Shown here piece by piece: positions 46,400 to 55,009 of a stretch of DNA of 59,059 nucleotides. The position numbers and the translations under genes are program-made. The notes beneath the pieces are model-generated. The model ran no database searches. It was not told the DNA's origin and saw only the letters and a program-made list of their open reading frames with translations. The stretch's first letter is position 1, and every line of letters starts with the position of its first letter. The DNA comes from Cloacibacillus sp. (GTDB lineage Bacteria > Synergistota > Synergistia > Synergistales > Synergistaceae), in the NCBI GenBank assembly GCA_036655895.1, contig JAVVPF010000019.1:1-59059 (forward strand), given 5' to 3'.

Positions 46400-46486
46400 G
46401 AAAAACGAAAAAAACAGACTGCTTTTTTATGCGCGCGCCATTTCGCATATTTTTTGTTGCGCAGGCGCCGCGAACTTTTTTGTTTC

Positions 46487-49048
46487 CTAGACCTCTTTCA
46501 GCGAACGTCCGCGTTTTGGCTCGGCTTTCAGCGGCACCTTCAAAACGTTGACGCCCTCCATCGTTTCTACCAGCAGTTTTTCGACGGCCGCAGCATCTTC
46601 TTCTCTGCATTCGCAGATTATGGAGTCGTGTATCTGGAGGACGATGCGCGCGTTCGGAAAATCTTTCTTAAGCGCCTCGTCGAAGCGAAAGAGCGCTATC
46701 TTCGCGATGTCGGCCGCTGCGCTCTGAAGCGGCGTGTTCATAGCCACGCGGTCGAGCGGGCTGTTGCCGCGTCCGGCTACGGTCGCCACCTCCGCAAGCG
46801 GCCTTATCCGGCCGAAGGAGGAGAGCGTGTATCCGCGCTCCTTCGCTTCGGCGATGCTTGTATTTATATATTCCTTCACTTTAGGCAGCACGCTGAAGTA
46901 GCGCTCCACCATCTTCTGCGCCGCGCCGCGCTGGATGCCGAGCCTCTGCGCGAGGCCGAAGGCGCTCATGCCGTAGAGCAGTCCGAAGTTTACGACCTTT
47001 GCGAAACGTCGCTGCTCCGGCGTTATATCCTCCGGCGGAAGTCCGAAGACCCACGACGCGGTTTCCAGATGAATGTCGCTTCCCTCGTGGAAGGCCTGCA
47101 TGAGCTTTTCCTCGCCTGTAAGGTCTGCGAGAACGCGAAGCTCTATCTGCGAATAGTCGGCCGCGACAAAGACGTATCCCTCTTTGCGCGGGACGAAGCA
47201 TTCCCTGAATGCGTCGGCCCAGTCGCCGAAGACCGGCATGTTCTGCACGTTTGGGTCGCGGCTGGCAAGGCGTCCTGTGCCGGTTGCTAAGTTGTCAAAG
47301 GTGGAGTGGATGATGCCGCCGCCCTCGCGCCCAAGTTTCAAAAACGGCTGGACGAAGCCGGTGTTGACTTTGGCCTCTTCGCGGAATTTTATTATTTTTT
47401 TCGGCATCTCACACATCGGCTCCGGCAGTTTTGAAAGCTCTTCAAGCACTCCGGCGTCGGTCGAGTAGCCAGTCTGGTTCTTTTTTATCGGCGGCAGGTG
47501 CAGCATCTCAAAGAGCAGCGTCCCAACCTGTTTCGGCGACGAAAGGTTGACCGGCTCTCCTATTGAGGCGTTGATATCTTCCTGTGTTTCGGCTACGCTC
47601 TTTTCAAGCCGCTCGCCCACGGCGGCCAGCCTCTTTGCGTCAACGTAGATGCCAGTACGCTGCATCTCAGCAAGCGTCTTTGCAAGCGGCAGGTCTATTT
47701 CGCGCATCACCTTTTCCAGGCCGTATTTTTCAATCCCCGGCACGCAGAGGCCGTAGAAATCAAAGAGTCTGAGGGCAAGTTCTTCTCCCGAAGGAAGAGG
47801 ACCGCCTATGACTCGTGCGATGCCTTTTTCGCCGCTCTGGTCCGGATGCAGAAGATAATGCGCGGTCTCAAGGTCGTTTATGCGCGCTGCGTCAGGCAGC
47901 GGCATTTCCGGGCGGGCCGTCATGAGGGCGCGGTACCCATAGAGCGTGAGGGTTCCATCTTTCGCCCACTGCGCTATCTTTGAAAGCTCGTCCGGAGAGG
48001 AGAGCGAAAAGCTAGCCACATTGTGCGCGCGGTCGGCCGCGAAGAATCTATCTTTGTCCTCCGGGTCTGACGCAAGCGACAGCTCACTTGATCTAAGCAG
48101 AGCGTCAAGAGAGACCCGCACGGCGCGCGCCGCCTCGTCACTTGCGTTTTGGGCCGCGGCCTTCGCCTGTTCTTCGGCAAGGACGCCCTCCGCGCCTTCA
48201 AAGCGCGAGAGCAGTTTTTTCATTCCAAGCCTTGTGCAGAGCGCTGCAAGCTGTTTCATGTCCGGCTCTTTTACGTCGAGGTCGACAAACTTCACCGCCT
48301 CCGTCTTTTGAGGCACGATAAGTTCGCGGCTTCTGAAAGCAAGCTCGCGTCCCTCCTCCAGCTTTGCGCGGCGTCCCTTGCCCATCTCGTTCAGATGTTC
48401 GTAGATGCCTTCAAGCGCCCCGTAGCGCGAGACGAGCTCCTTCGCGGATTTTTCGCCGATGCCGGCCACGCCGGGGATGTTGTCCACCGCGTCTCCGACA
48501 AGCGCCAGATAGTCCGCCATGAGCGGAGGCTTGAAGCCGTATTTTTCCTCAAAGCTGGCCTCGTTGTAAAGGCCAAAGTCCGTCACTCCGCGCGACGGGC
48601 GGATCACTTCGATGTCGTCGCTTATTACCTGAAAGAGGTCTTTGTCTGCCGAAAGTATCTTTACCTCCCAGCCGTCACGCGCGCCTTCGTCCGCGGTGGA
48701 GACGATGAGGTCGTCCGCCTCGACGCCCTCGCGCGTGAAGACGGGAAAGCCCATAGCGCGGCAGAGTTCCAAGATTATCGGGAGCTGCTCCTTGAAAGAT
48801 TCCGGCGTCGGCTTGCGCCCGTCTTTATAATCTTTAAAAAGTTCGTGGCGCTTCGTCGGCCCCTTTACGTCAAAAAAGATGCCCAGCCCCTCCACCGGCC
48901 ATTCGTCGAGCGCTTTGAGCAGCATATTTGTAAAGCCGAGTATGGCGTTTGTCGGCGTTCCGTCCTCCGCCGCAAGGTTCATCGGCAGCGCGTAATAGCC
49001 CCTGAAGGCGAGACCATGCCCGTCCACAAGCAACATTTGCTTTTTCAT
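46487..49048 (-). CDS. polA: DNA polymerase I
   Basis: It fills gaps and removes RNA primers. The 5'-3' exonuclease domain begins LLVDGHGLAFRGYYALP, with VEADDLIVSTADEG and DNIPGVAGIGEKSAKELV. The polymerase domain has VFVAADYSQIELRVLADLTG, RRFAKVVNFGLLYGMSAFG and LQIHDSIICE. The intermediate proofreading domain (about residues 300-470) lacks the DxE motif of active 3'-5' exonucleases, so proofreading is probably lost, as in Thermus and Bacillus relatives. ATG 49048 has GGAGG 9 bases upstream; ATG 49057 overlaps that site. Confidence 0.96.
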   Translation of the reverse strand: MKKQMLLVDGHGLAFRGYYALPMNLAAEDGTPTNAILGFTNMLLKALDEWPVEGLGIFFDVKGPTKRHELFKDYKDGRKPTPESFKEQLPIILELCRAMGFPVFTREGVEADDLIVSTADEGARDGWEVKILSADKDLFQVISDDIEVIRPSRGVTDFGLYNEASFEEKYGFKPPLMADYLALVGDAVDNIPGVAGIGEKSAKELVSRYGALEGIYEHLNEMGKGRRAKLEEGRELAFRSRELIVPQKTEAVKFVDLDVKEPDMKQLAALCTRLGMKKLLSRFEGAEGVLAEEQAKAAAQNASDEAARAVRVSLDALLRSSELSLASDPEDKDRFFAADRAHNVASFSLSSPDELSKIAQWAKDGTLTLYGYRALMTARPEMPLPDAARINDLETAHYLLHPDQSGEKGIARVIGGPLPSGEELALRLFDFYGLCVPGIEKYGLEKVMREIDLPLAKTLAEMQRTGIYVDAKRLAAVGERLEKSVAETQEDINASIGEPVNLSSPKQVGTLLFEMLHLPPIKKNQTGYSTDAGVLEELSKLPEPMCEMPKKIIKFREEAKVNTGFVQPFLKLGREGGGIIHSTFDNLATGTGRLASRDPNVQNMPVFGDWADAFRECFVPRKEGYVFVAADYSQIELRVLADLTGEEKLMQAFHEGSDIHLETASWVFGLPPEDITPEQRRFAKVVNFGLLYGMSAFGLAQRLGIQRGAAQKMVERYFSVLPKVKEYINTSIAEAKERGYTLSSFGRIRPLAEVATVAGRGNSPLDRVAMNTPLQSAAADIAKIALFRFDEALKKDFPNARIVLQIHDSIICECREEDAAAVEKLLVETMEGVNVLKVPLKAEPKRGRSLKEV

Positions 49049-49210
49049 ATTGACCATCCTCCGCTATCATAAGCTATAATAAACAACTGCGGTGCTGCAT
49101 CTTCGCGCATAAAGCGCGCCGCCTTTATGATACTCCAAAGTTGATTTTAAAGGAATCGCAGTTATTCGCGCCGCATAAAAAAACATAATTTTTTTTGGGA
49201 GGAATTATAG

Positions 49211-50551
49211 ATGGAAAAGAAGATAAGAGTAAGGTTCGCACCAAGCCCGACCGGCTCGCTTCACATCGGAGGCGCGCACACGGCGCTCTTCAACTGGCTG
49301 CTCGCGCGCCGCACAGGAGGCGTCTTTGTGCTGCGCATCGAAGACACCGACCTCGAACGCTCGACAAAAGAATACGAGCAGAGCATCTTAGACGGAATGC
49401 GCTGGATGGGGCTGGACTGGGACGAAGGCCCCGACAAGGGCGGCGAATACGGCCCGTATCGTCAGTCGGAGCGCATGCACCTTTACAAAAAATACGCGCA
49501 GCAGCTGCTTGACGAAGGCAAAGCCTACGAACATGACGGCGCCGTCTTCTACAAGATAGAGCCGGGCAAAAAACTGCACTTCCACGACGAGGTCTACGGC
49601 GACATCGACGTGCTCAGCGAAAACGCCTCCGTCAATCAGGACGGCACGATAAAGGACATCGTCATCATGAAGCGCGACGGGATGCCCACCTACAATTACG
49701 CCGTCGTCATCGACGACTACACGATGGGAATAAATATGGTCATCCGCGGCGAAGACCACGTCATCAACACGCCGAAGCAGCTGCTCATCTACGACGCTTT
49801 AGGCTTTGAGGCGCCCTCCTTCGCGCACCTTCCGATGATACTCGGCAAAGATAAAAAGAAGCTCTCAAAGCGTCAGGGCGCGACAAGCGTCTTTGAATAC
49901 AACGACATGGGCTACCTGCCCGACGGCGTATTCAACTTCCTGGCTCTGCTGGGCTGGTCGCCGCGCAGCGGGCAGGACATCTTTACTCGCGAAGAGGCGG
50001 TCGAACTCTTCGACATAAAGAACGTCACAAGAAAACCCGCCGTGCTTGACGTTGACAAGCTGAACCACCTCAATCAGGAGCAGATGAAGCGCATGGCGCC
50101 AGAAAAACTGCTTGAGGTGATACGCCCCTTCTGGGACAAGATGGGGCTGCCCGTCTGCGATTTTTCAGACGAATATCTCGCCTCGTCGCTTCAGACGATG
50201 GGAGGCCGCGGCCAAACTACCATACAGGTGGCGGAGTTCAGCGATTATTTCCTCGATTTCAGCCGCGTAACAGAGCGCTACGACGGCTCCGACATCAAAG
50301 AGGAGCTGCGCCCTAAGCTGCAAACGATCTACGGGCAGCTGCTTGAGGCGTGGGGCTGCGGCGAGTGCGGCCATCTGCACGAAGAGGCCGAAAGAATATT
50401 CGCCGCAAACGAAAGCTCTATGAAAGAGGCGGCGACGCCTCTGCGCTGGGCGCTGACCGGACGCAAGGTAAGCCCCGGCGTCTTTGAGGTGGCGGCGCAG
50501 CTTGGTAAAGAGGAGACAAAAAAGAGACTTACGCACTACGGCCTCATATAA
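49211..50551 (+). CDS. gltX: Glutamyl-tRNA synthetase
   Basis: A class I synthetase charging tRNA-Glu. HIGH-type motif is FAPSPTGSLHIGGAHTALFN; the KMSKS equivalent is KDKKKLSKRQGAT. The C-terminal anticodon region is short, total 446 residues. A GGGAGG site precedes the ATG. It lies divergent from polA and is followed after 12 bases by glutaminase. A separate GlnRS is also encoded, so this enzyme probably need not charge tRNA-Gln. Confidence 0.96.
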   Translation: MEKKIRVRFAPSPTGSLHIGGAHTALFNWLLARRTGGVFVLRIEDTDLERSTKEYEQSILDGMRWMGLDWDEGPDKGGEYGPYRQSERMHLYKKYAQQLLDEGKAYEHDGAVFYKIEPGKKLHFHDEVYGDIDVLSENASVNQDGTIKDIVIMKRDGMPTYNYAVVIDDYTMGINMVIRGEDHVINTPKQLLIYDALGFEAPSFAHLPMILGKDKKKLSKRQGATSVFEYNDMGYLPDGVFNFLALLGWSPRSGQDIFTREEAVELFDIKNVTRKPAVLDVDKLNHLNQEQMKRMAPEKLLEVIRPFWDKMGLPVCDFSDEYLASSLQTMGGRGQTTIQVAEFSDYFLDFSRVTERYDGSDIKEELRPKLQTIYGQLLEAWGCGECGHLHEEAERIFAANESSMKEAATPLRWALTGRKVSPGVFEVAAQLGKEETKKRLTHYGLI

Positions 50552-50563
50552 GGAGCGGTGAAG

Positions 50564-51508
50564 ATGCGAGACGACAGGGTCCTAAGCACGGCGTTACTGA
50601 ATGAAATAGCCAATAAATCGCGAGTCATGTCCGCCGACGGAAAGGTCGCGGACTACATTCCGGAGCTAGCCCTCATGTCCCCGGAGCTTTTCGCGCTGAG
50701 CTGCCAGCCTGTTGGCGCGGAGGCTGTGGAAACGGGAGACACTCAGGAGATATTCACATTGCAGTCAATGTCGAAGATACTGTCGCTTTCCTTCGCCATT
50801 GAATATTTCGGACGTGACAACGTCTTTCGCCACGTCGGGATGGAGGCGAGCGCCGACTCCTTCAACTCGCTGATGCGGATCGAAATGACCGCCTCAAAAC
50901 CCTCAAATCCGTTCATGAACGCCGGAGCCATCGCAGTCTGCTCGCTCATCTACAAGGCGTATAAGAATGATTCCGTTGGGCTTATCCTTGAACTTTTCAA
51001 AAAAATAACCGGCGCTGAAAACGGCGTAGACGAGAAAGTTTTCGCCTCGGAAAGACGAAGCGCCGACAGGAACCGCGCACTTGCATATTTTATGAAGAGC
51101 ATGGGTTTTCTGCACGGCGACGTTGATTCAATCCTTGATTTTTATTTCACGCTATGCAGCATCCGCTGCACTAGCGGCTCTCTTGCAAAGATAGCGGCAA
51201 TGATAGCGGCGGGCGGACACTCCTGCGTCACGGGGGAAAAGATTATCTCCAAGGAGACCGTATATATACTTTTGGGCCTCATGAGCTCATGCGGCCTCTA
51301 TAACGAATCCGGCGAGTTCGCCGTGCGCGTGGGGCTGCCAGGCAAAAGCGGCGTTTGCGGAGGAGTGCTCGCGGCGGCTCCCGGGCGCATGGGCATAGGA
51401 GTCTTCTCTCCTGCGCTTAACGCAAACGGCAACTCCGTAGCCGGCGTGAAGGCGCTTGAAATGCTCTCGGACGAGCTTGACCTCAGACGCCTGAAACCGG
51501 AGGCCTGA
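50564..51508 (+). CDS. glsA: Glutaminase
   Basis: It hydrolyses glutamine to glutamate and ammonia. The serine-dependent family is recognised by TLQSMSKILSLSFAIE (Ser-x-x-Lys nucleophile pair), NPFMNAGAIA and GLPGKSGVCGGVLAAAPGRMGIGVFSP. ATG 50564 has AAGGAG 8 bases upstream and gives 314 residues; the GTG at 50558 is too close to it. Cotranscription with gltX links glutamate supply and tRNA charging. Confidence 0.95.
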   Translation: MRDDRVLSTALLNEIANKSRVMSADGKVADYIPELALMSPELFALSCQPVGAEAVETGDTQEIFTLQSMSKILSLSFAIEYFGRDNVFRHVGMEASADSFNSLMRIEMTASKPSNPFMNAGAIAVCSLIYKAYKNDSVGLILELFKKITGAENGVDEKVFASERRSADRNRALAYFMKSMGFLHGDVDSILDFYFTLCSIRCTSGSLAKIAAMIAAGGHSCVTGEKIISKETVYILLGLMSSCGLYNESGEFAVRVGLPGKSGVCGGVLAAAPGRMGIGVFSPALNANGNSVAGVKALEMLSDELDLRRLKPEA

Positions 51509-51545
51509 CGCCCGCGCCCTTTAGCCGGCTTCCATACGCAAAGCC

Positions 51546-51589
51546 ATAAAAATAACGGGAGCGAAAATCATCGCTCCCGTTATTTTTAT
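51546..51589. terminator. Strong bidirectional terminator
   Basis: A perfect 19-base stem (51546-51564 with 51571-51589) has loop AAATCA. It ends in AT-rich arms that provide T runs on both strands. It separates glsA from the convergent toxin gene. Confidence 0.9.
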
Positions 51590-51605
51590 GCTCAGCGTAG
51601 CGCGC

Positions 51606-51875
51606 TCAGAACAGTTCAGAGTGACTACCGAGCCGTGTCAGTGTAAGACGTAATTCGTCGGGCTTTTCATATATCAACAGCCAGTCCGGCTCTAGATGAA
51701 GTTCCCTAAAACCTATCCTGCCGCCTTTGAGGTCATGGTCTTTATTTTTCTCTGGAATACACTCGTCGTTTAGGAGCAAAAAAATCATTTCATCAAGCTT
51801 ATCGGTATCTCTGCCCTGTCTGACGGCTCTGCGCAAATCTTTTTTATATTGGTTGGTGATGTCAAGCTCACGCAT
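51606..51875 (-). CDS. yafQ: YafQ/RelE family mRNA-interferase toxin
   Basis: An 89-residue ribosome-dependent endoribonuclease of the YafQ branch. The C-terminal half shows the expected catalytic residues: HDLKGGRIGFRELHLEPDWLLIY (two His, Asp-Trp) and the terminal GSHSELF His. The N-terminal YKKDLRRAVRQGRD matches the family helix. It is downstream of and overlaps the antitoxin gene by 8 bases. The active site is complete, so the toxin is presumably functional. Confidence 0.92.
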   Translation of the reverse strand: MRELDITNQYKKDLRRAVRQGRDTDKLDEMIFLLLNDECIPEKNKDHDLKGGRIGFRELHLEPDWLLIYEKPDELRLTLTRLGSHSELF

Positions 51876-52155
51876 GGCCGGGCTTGTCTATGCCTGATTT
51901 GGCATACATGTCCGCGATGGAGGCGCAGCGCGTCGCGCGTCCTTCTCTTGCCTCCCTCATAGCGGAGCGTGTCACTGCGTTCGGAGTGCATGGCACGCCT
52001 ATCTCAAAAGGCACGACGCCCTCCGCCGCGAATTTTACAAGAAACGCGTTTATGAGCGTCGAAAGCGGAATACCCGCTGCCTCCGCGTTTTCCATCGCCA
52101 GCCGTTTTGTGTCGTTCTTTACTCTAACTGTTATAACGGATGTTTCCGCTGCCAT
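51868..52155 (-). CDS. dinJ: DinJ/RelB family antitoxin
   Basis: A 95-residue antitoxin with an N-terminal ribbon-helix-helix DNA-binding region (TSVITVRVKNDTKRLAMENAE, GIPLSTLINAFLVKF). The C-terminal tail MYAKSGIDKPGHA would wrap the toxin. AGGAGGGG precedes the ATG. Such dimers repress their own operon; an AT-rich inverted repeat lies 33 bases upstream. Confidence 0.92.
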   Translation of the reverse strand: MAAETSVITVRVKNDTKRLAMENAEAAGIPLSTLINAFLVKFAAEGVVPFEIGVPCTPNAVTRSAMREAREGRATRCASIADMYAKSGIDKPGHA

Positions 52156-52187
52156 AGCAACCCCTCCTGTAATTCAATGTATAGCCA

Positions 52188-52208
52188 GTATATATTAGAT
52201 TAATATAC
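52188..52208 (-). promoter_or_regulatory. Candidate operator/promoter of dinJ-yafQ
   Basis: GTATAT (52188-52193) and ATATAC (52203-52208) form an inverted repeat with a 9-base AT-rich spacer just upstream of the antitoxin gene. The position fits autoregulation by a ribbon-helix-helix protein. The arms are short, so this is tentative. Confidence 0.4.
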
Positions 52209-52248
52209 GTTAGCAAGAGCAATAGTGCGTCGGGCGGCTAACTTCTGA

Positions 52249-52298
52249 TAAAAATAAAGCCGACGCAGCAAGCCTCAAGAAGCCTGGAGCGTCAGCTT
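52249..52298 (-). terminator. Terminator after glnS
   Basis: AAGCCGACGC (52257-52266) pairs with GCGTCAGCTT (52289-52298) with one mismatch. On the minus strand it is followed by TTTATTTTTA. It isolates the toxin-antitoxin unit from glnS. Confidence 0.65.
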
Positions 52299-52325
52299 GA
52301 TCCAACTGTCGTCAGTGGCGCAACG

Positions 52326-53993
52326 TTATTTCTTCTGTTCTTTCCCCCATGAATCTTTCAATGAGACTGTGAGGTTGAAGACGGGGCGTTCCGGCGTGGT
52401 TTCGCTGTCGGCGCAGAAATAGCCGTGGCGCAGGAACTGGAATTTATCAAGCGGGGCGGCTGCGGCAAGCGACGGTTCCACAAGCGCGTTTTCTATAACG
52501 ACCAGAGACTCTGGGTTCAGATAATCTTTATAGTCTTTGCCATCTTCCATGTCGTTCATATTGCGCAGGGTAAAGAGGCTGTCGTACATATTTATTTTCG
52601 CGGTCACTGCATCCTGCGCCCAGACCCAGTGCAGAGTGCCCTTTATTTTGCGTCCGTCCGGCGCGTCTCCGCCGCGGCTTTCCATGTCCACGGTGCAGCG
52701 CAGCTCTGTTACGCCTCCTTCTGCGTCTTTTACGACCTCTTCGCATTTGATGATGTAGGCGTGTTTGAGGCGCACCTCTTTGCCGGGCGACATGCGAAAG
52801 AAGCCCTTCACCGGCTCTTCCATGAAGTCTGTCGCTTCGATGTATATCTCTTTTCCCATCTTCACGGTACGGCTTCCGGCCGCTTCGTCCTCTGGGTTGT
52901 TCTCCGCGGGCAGCTCGTCTACGAAGCCTTCGGGCCAATTCGTCAACGTCACCTTAAGGGGCCTTAGCACGGCCATCCCGCGTTTTGCGGTTTTGTTGAG
53001 CTCTTCGCGCAGGCAGTGCTGCAGCAGCTCCACTTCGACCAGACTGTCGGCCTTTGAGACGCCTATCTCGCGGCAGAATCTGCGAATTGAAGAGGCTGTG
53101 TAGCCGCGTCTGCGGAAACCGCTTATCGTGGGCATCCTCGGGTCGTCCCAGCCGTTTACGATGCCAAGCTCGACTAGCTCGTGAAGCTTGCGCTTGCTCA
53201 TGACTGTGTAGGTGATGTTGAGGCGCGCGAATTCATACTGGTGCGGCACGTGCGGCGCGTCGACGCTTGCGATGAACCAGTCGTAGAGCGGGCGGTGGTC
53301 CTGAAATTCCAGCGTGCAGATAGAGTGCGTGACGCCCTCTATAGCGTCCTCAAAACCGTGAGCGAAGTCGTACATAGGATAGACGAGCCATTTTGCGCCC
53401 GTTCTGTGGTGTTCGCGCTTCAATATGCGGTAGATGACTGGGTCGCGCAGATTAAGATTATTGCTTGCCATGTCAATTTTCGCACGCAGCACGTGGCTTC
53501 CCTCTTCAAATTCGCCGGCTGTCATTTTAGCGAATAGCTCGAGGTTTTCCTCAGGAGTGCGCTCTCTGTAAGGAGAGTCGGCGCCGGGCTTCGTAAGCGT
53601 GCCGCGATTTTCGCGTATCTGCTCCGCGCTCTGATCGTCGACGTAGGCTTTGCCCGCCCTGATAAGGTCCAGCGCCCATTTGTAGAACTGGTCGAAATAG
53701 TCGGAGGCGTAGCGCAGTTCAGACCACTCAAAACCAAGCCATTTGACGTCGTTCTCTATCGAGTTTACATACTCCGTCTCTTCTTTTGCCGGGTTCGTGT
53801 CGTCAAAACGAAGGTTGCACCTGCCGCCGAACTCATTCGCCATGCCAAAGTTGAGGCAGATGGATTTTGCGTGCCCGATATGGAGGTAGCCGTTCGGCTC
53901 GGGCGGAAATCTGGTCACGACCTCTTTTACGACTCCGTTTTTGATGTCCTCCGCGATTATGTCACTGATAAAATTTCTGTTTTCTGACGCCAT
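52326..53993 (-). CDS. glnS: Glutaminyl-tRNA synthetase
   Basis: A class I enzyme charging tRNA-Gln directly. The signature PPEPNGYLHIGHAKSI and the KMSKS-like VMSKRKL are present, with two C-terminal beta-barrel anticodon domains (RLKHAYIIKCEEV region). The length of 555 residues matches the E. coli type. GGAGG lies 7 bases before the ATG. Many bacteria lack GlnRS and use amidotransfer instead; its presence with gltX and a tRNA-Gln in the same window is notable. Confidence 0.96.
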   Translation of the reverse strand: MASENRNFISDIIAEDIKNGVVKEVVTRFPPEPNGYLHIGHAKSICLNFGMANEFGGRCNLRFDDTNPAKEETEYVNSIENDVKWLGFEWSELRYASDYFDQFYKWALDLIRAGKAYVDDQSAEQIRENRGTLTKPGADSPYRERTPEENLELFAKMTAGEFEEGSHVLRAKIDMASNNLNLRDPVIYRILKREHHRTGAKWLVYPMYDFAHGFEDAIEGVTHSICTLEFQDHRPLYDWFIASVDAPHVPHQYEFARLNITYTVMSKRKLHELVELGIVNGWDDPRMPTISGFRRRGYTASSIRRFCREIGVSKADSLVEVELLQHCLREELNKTAKRGMAVLRPLKVTLTNWPEGFVDELPAENNPEDEAAGSRTVKMGKEIYIEATDFMEEPVKGFFRMSPGKEVRLKHAYIIKCEEVVKDAEGGVTELRCTVDMESRGGDAPDGRKIKGTLHWVWAQDAVTAKINMYDSLFTLRNMNDMEDGKDYKDYLNPESLVVIENALVEPSLAAAAPLDKFQFLRHGYFCADSETTPERPVFNLTVSLKDSWGKEQKK

Positions 53994-54014
53994 GATTAAG
54001 CCTCCGGTGATCTA

Positions 54015-54995
54015 TTAAAATTTTTCAAGATATAATTCCAAAACTTTTTCGGGAGCGGACGGTTCCGCCGCTAATGCAAGATATGATAATGCAATGAGGA
54101 ACTCAAGGGAATAGCTCCCTTGACTAAAAACTGTGAAATTTTTTGCGGCAAGCCCCGCTATACCCACGCCGGCGTAAAGGCCGGGCGCTTTTGCCCCGTG
54201 GACGCAGGAGCTTGCCGCGATGACAACGGGCTTTTGCGCGGCATAGGCCGCGGCAAACGCTTCATGGAGGCGCTGCGGCATGTTGCCGGCGCCGTAGCCC
54301 TCAAGCAGCACTATCTTAGACGCGCCGTCAAAGCGGGGCGCGACGCCGGGGTAAACGTGCAAAAGAAGAAGCTCCTCGGAAGGGACCGAGCCGACTTTTG
54401 CCGCGGCATCAAGCAGAGAGCGCGGCGCTTCAGGAAGGGCGCGCGCGCCGCAGCTCTGCGTGTAGGCGTCAAGCTCCGACGAATTTTCCTTATGCACATA
54501 GGGGGCGCGGAAGTTTTTTCCGGCGAAATGGATGAATACGCCTTCATCTATCGAACATAGCAGCTCCGCCGCGCCGCGCAGATTTGAGTCGCCGTCAAAA
54601 TCAGAAGCCTCGGGCGTCCTCTGGCTCCCTGTGAGCACCACCGCGGCGCCGGGCGCGGCAAGCGCGAGCCACGCCGCCGTGAAGGCCATCGTGTCCGTGC
54701 CGTGAATGACAAGTATTTTTTTTACGCCGTGCGCCGCCGCGTCGTTTATCTTTGCGGAAATGGCGGCCCATTCTTTTGGCCCAATATCCGAACTGTCGCG
54801 GCCCGCCTCGCCGAAGATGAAATCCGTACAGCAGCGAAGGCCGCGCGCCGCAAAACAGGCCGCGGCGCTTCCAAGCACCGCGTGCGCGGCGGCGGCGTCC
54901 GGTTCTGCGCCAAAACCATGATCGACAGAGACTATGGTGCCTCCGGTTGAGATAACTAGGACTTCACCTTCCGCGTTTGCTTTTATATTTTTCAT
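54015..54995 (-). CDS. ansA: L-asparaginase
   Basis: It hydrolyses asparagine to aspartate and ammonia. The two Thr sites are visible: LVISTGGTIVSVDHG near the N-terminus and LVIHGTDTMAFTAAW with the Thr-Lys-Asp-type second motif around residue 100. ATG 54995 gives 326 residues beginning MKNIKANAEGEVLVISTGG. An in-frame ATG at 55046 would place 17 residues inside the upstream gene. No Shine-Dalgarno sequence is close, so it is probably translated by coupling 14 bases after the NuoH-like stop. No signal peptide is seen, suggesting a cytosolic enzyme. Confidence 0.92.
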   Translation of the reverse strand: MKNIKANAEGEVLVISTGGTIVSVDHGFGAEPDAAAAHAVLGSAAACFAARGLRCCTDFIFGEAGRDSSDIGPKEWAAISAKINDAAAHGVKKILVIHGTDTMAFTAAWLALAAPGAAVVLTGSQRTPEASDFDGDSNLRGAAELLCSIDEGVFIHFAGKNFRAPYVHKENSSELDAYTQSCGARALPEAPRSLLDAAAKVGSVPSEELLLLHVYPGVAPRFDGASKIVLLEGYGAGNMPQRLHEAFAAAYAAQKPVVIAASSCVHGAKAPGLYAGVGIAGLAAKNFTVFSQGSYSLEFLIALSYLALAAEPSAPEKVLELYLEKF

Positions 54996-55009
54996 ATCAT
55001 AAAGGGCCG

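Noticed and set aside
46184-47290. 368-codon open frame opposite rpmE and polA
   Set aside because: It crosses two genes, a promoter and a terminator on the other strand and is rich in Arg/Cys/His typical of shadow frames.
52188-52325. Mobile-element end near the toxin-antitoxin pair
   Set aside because: No terminal inverted repeats, target duplication or transposase remnants were seen; the repeats present are explained as operator and terminator.
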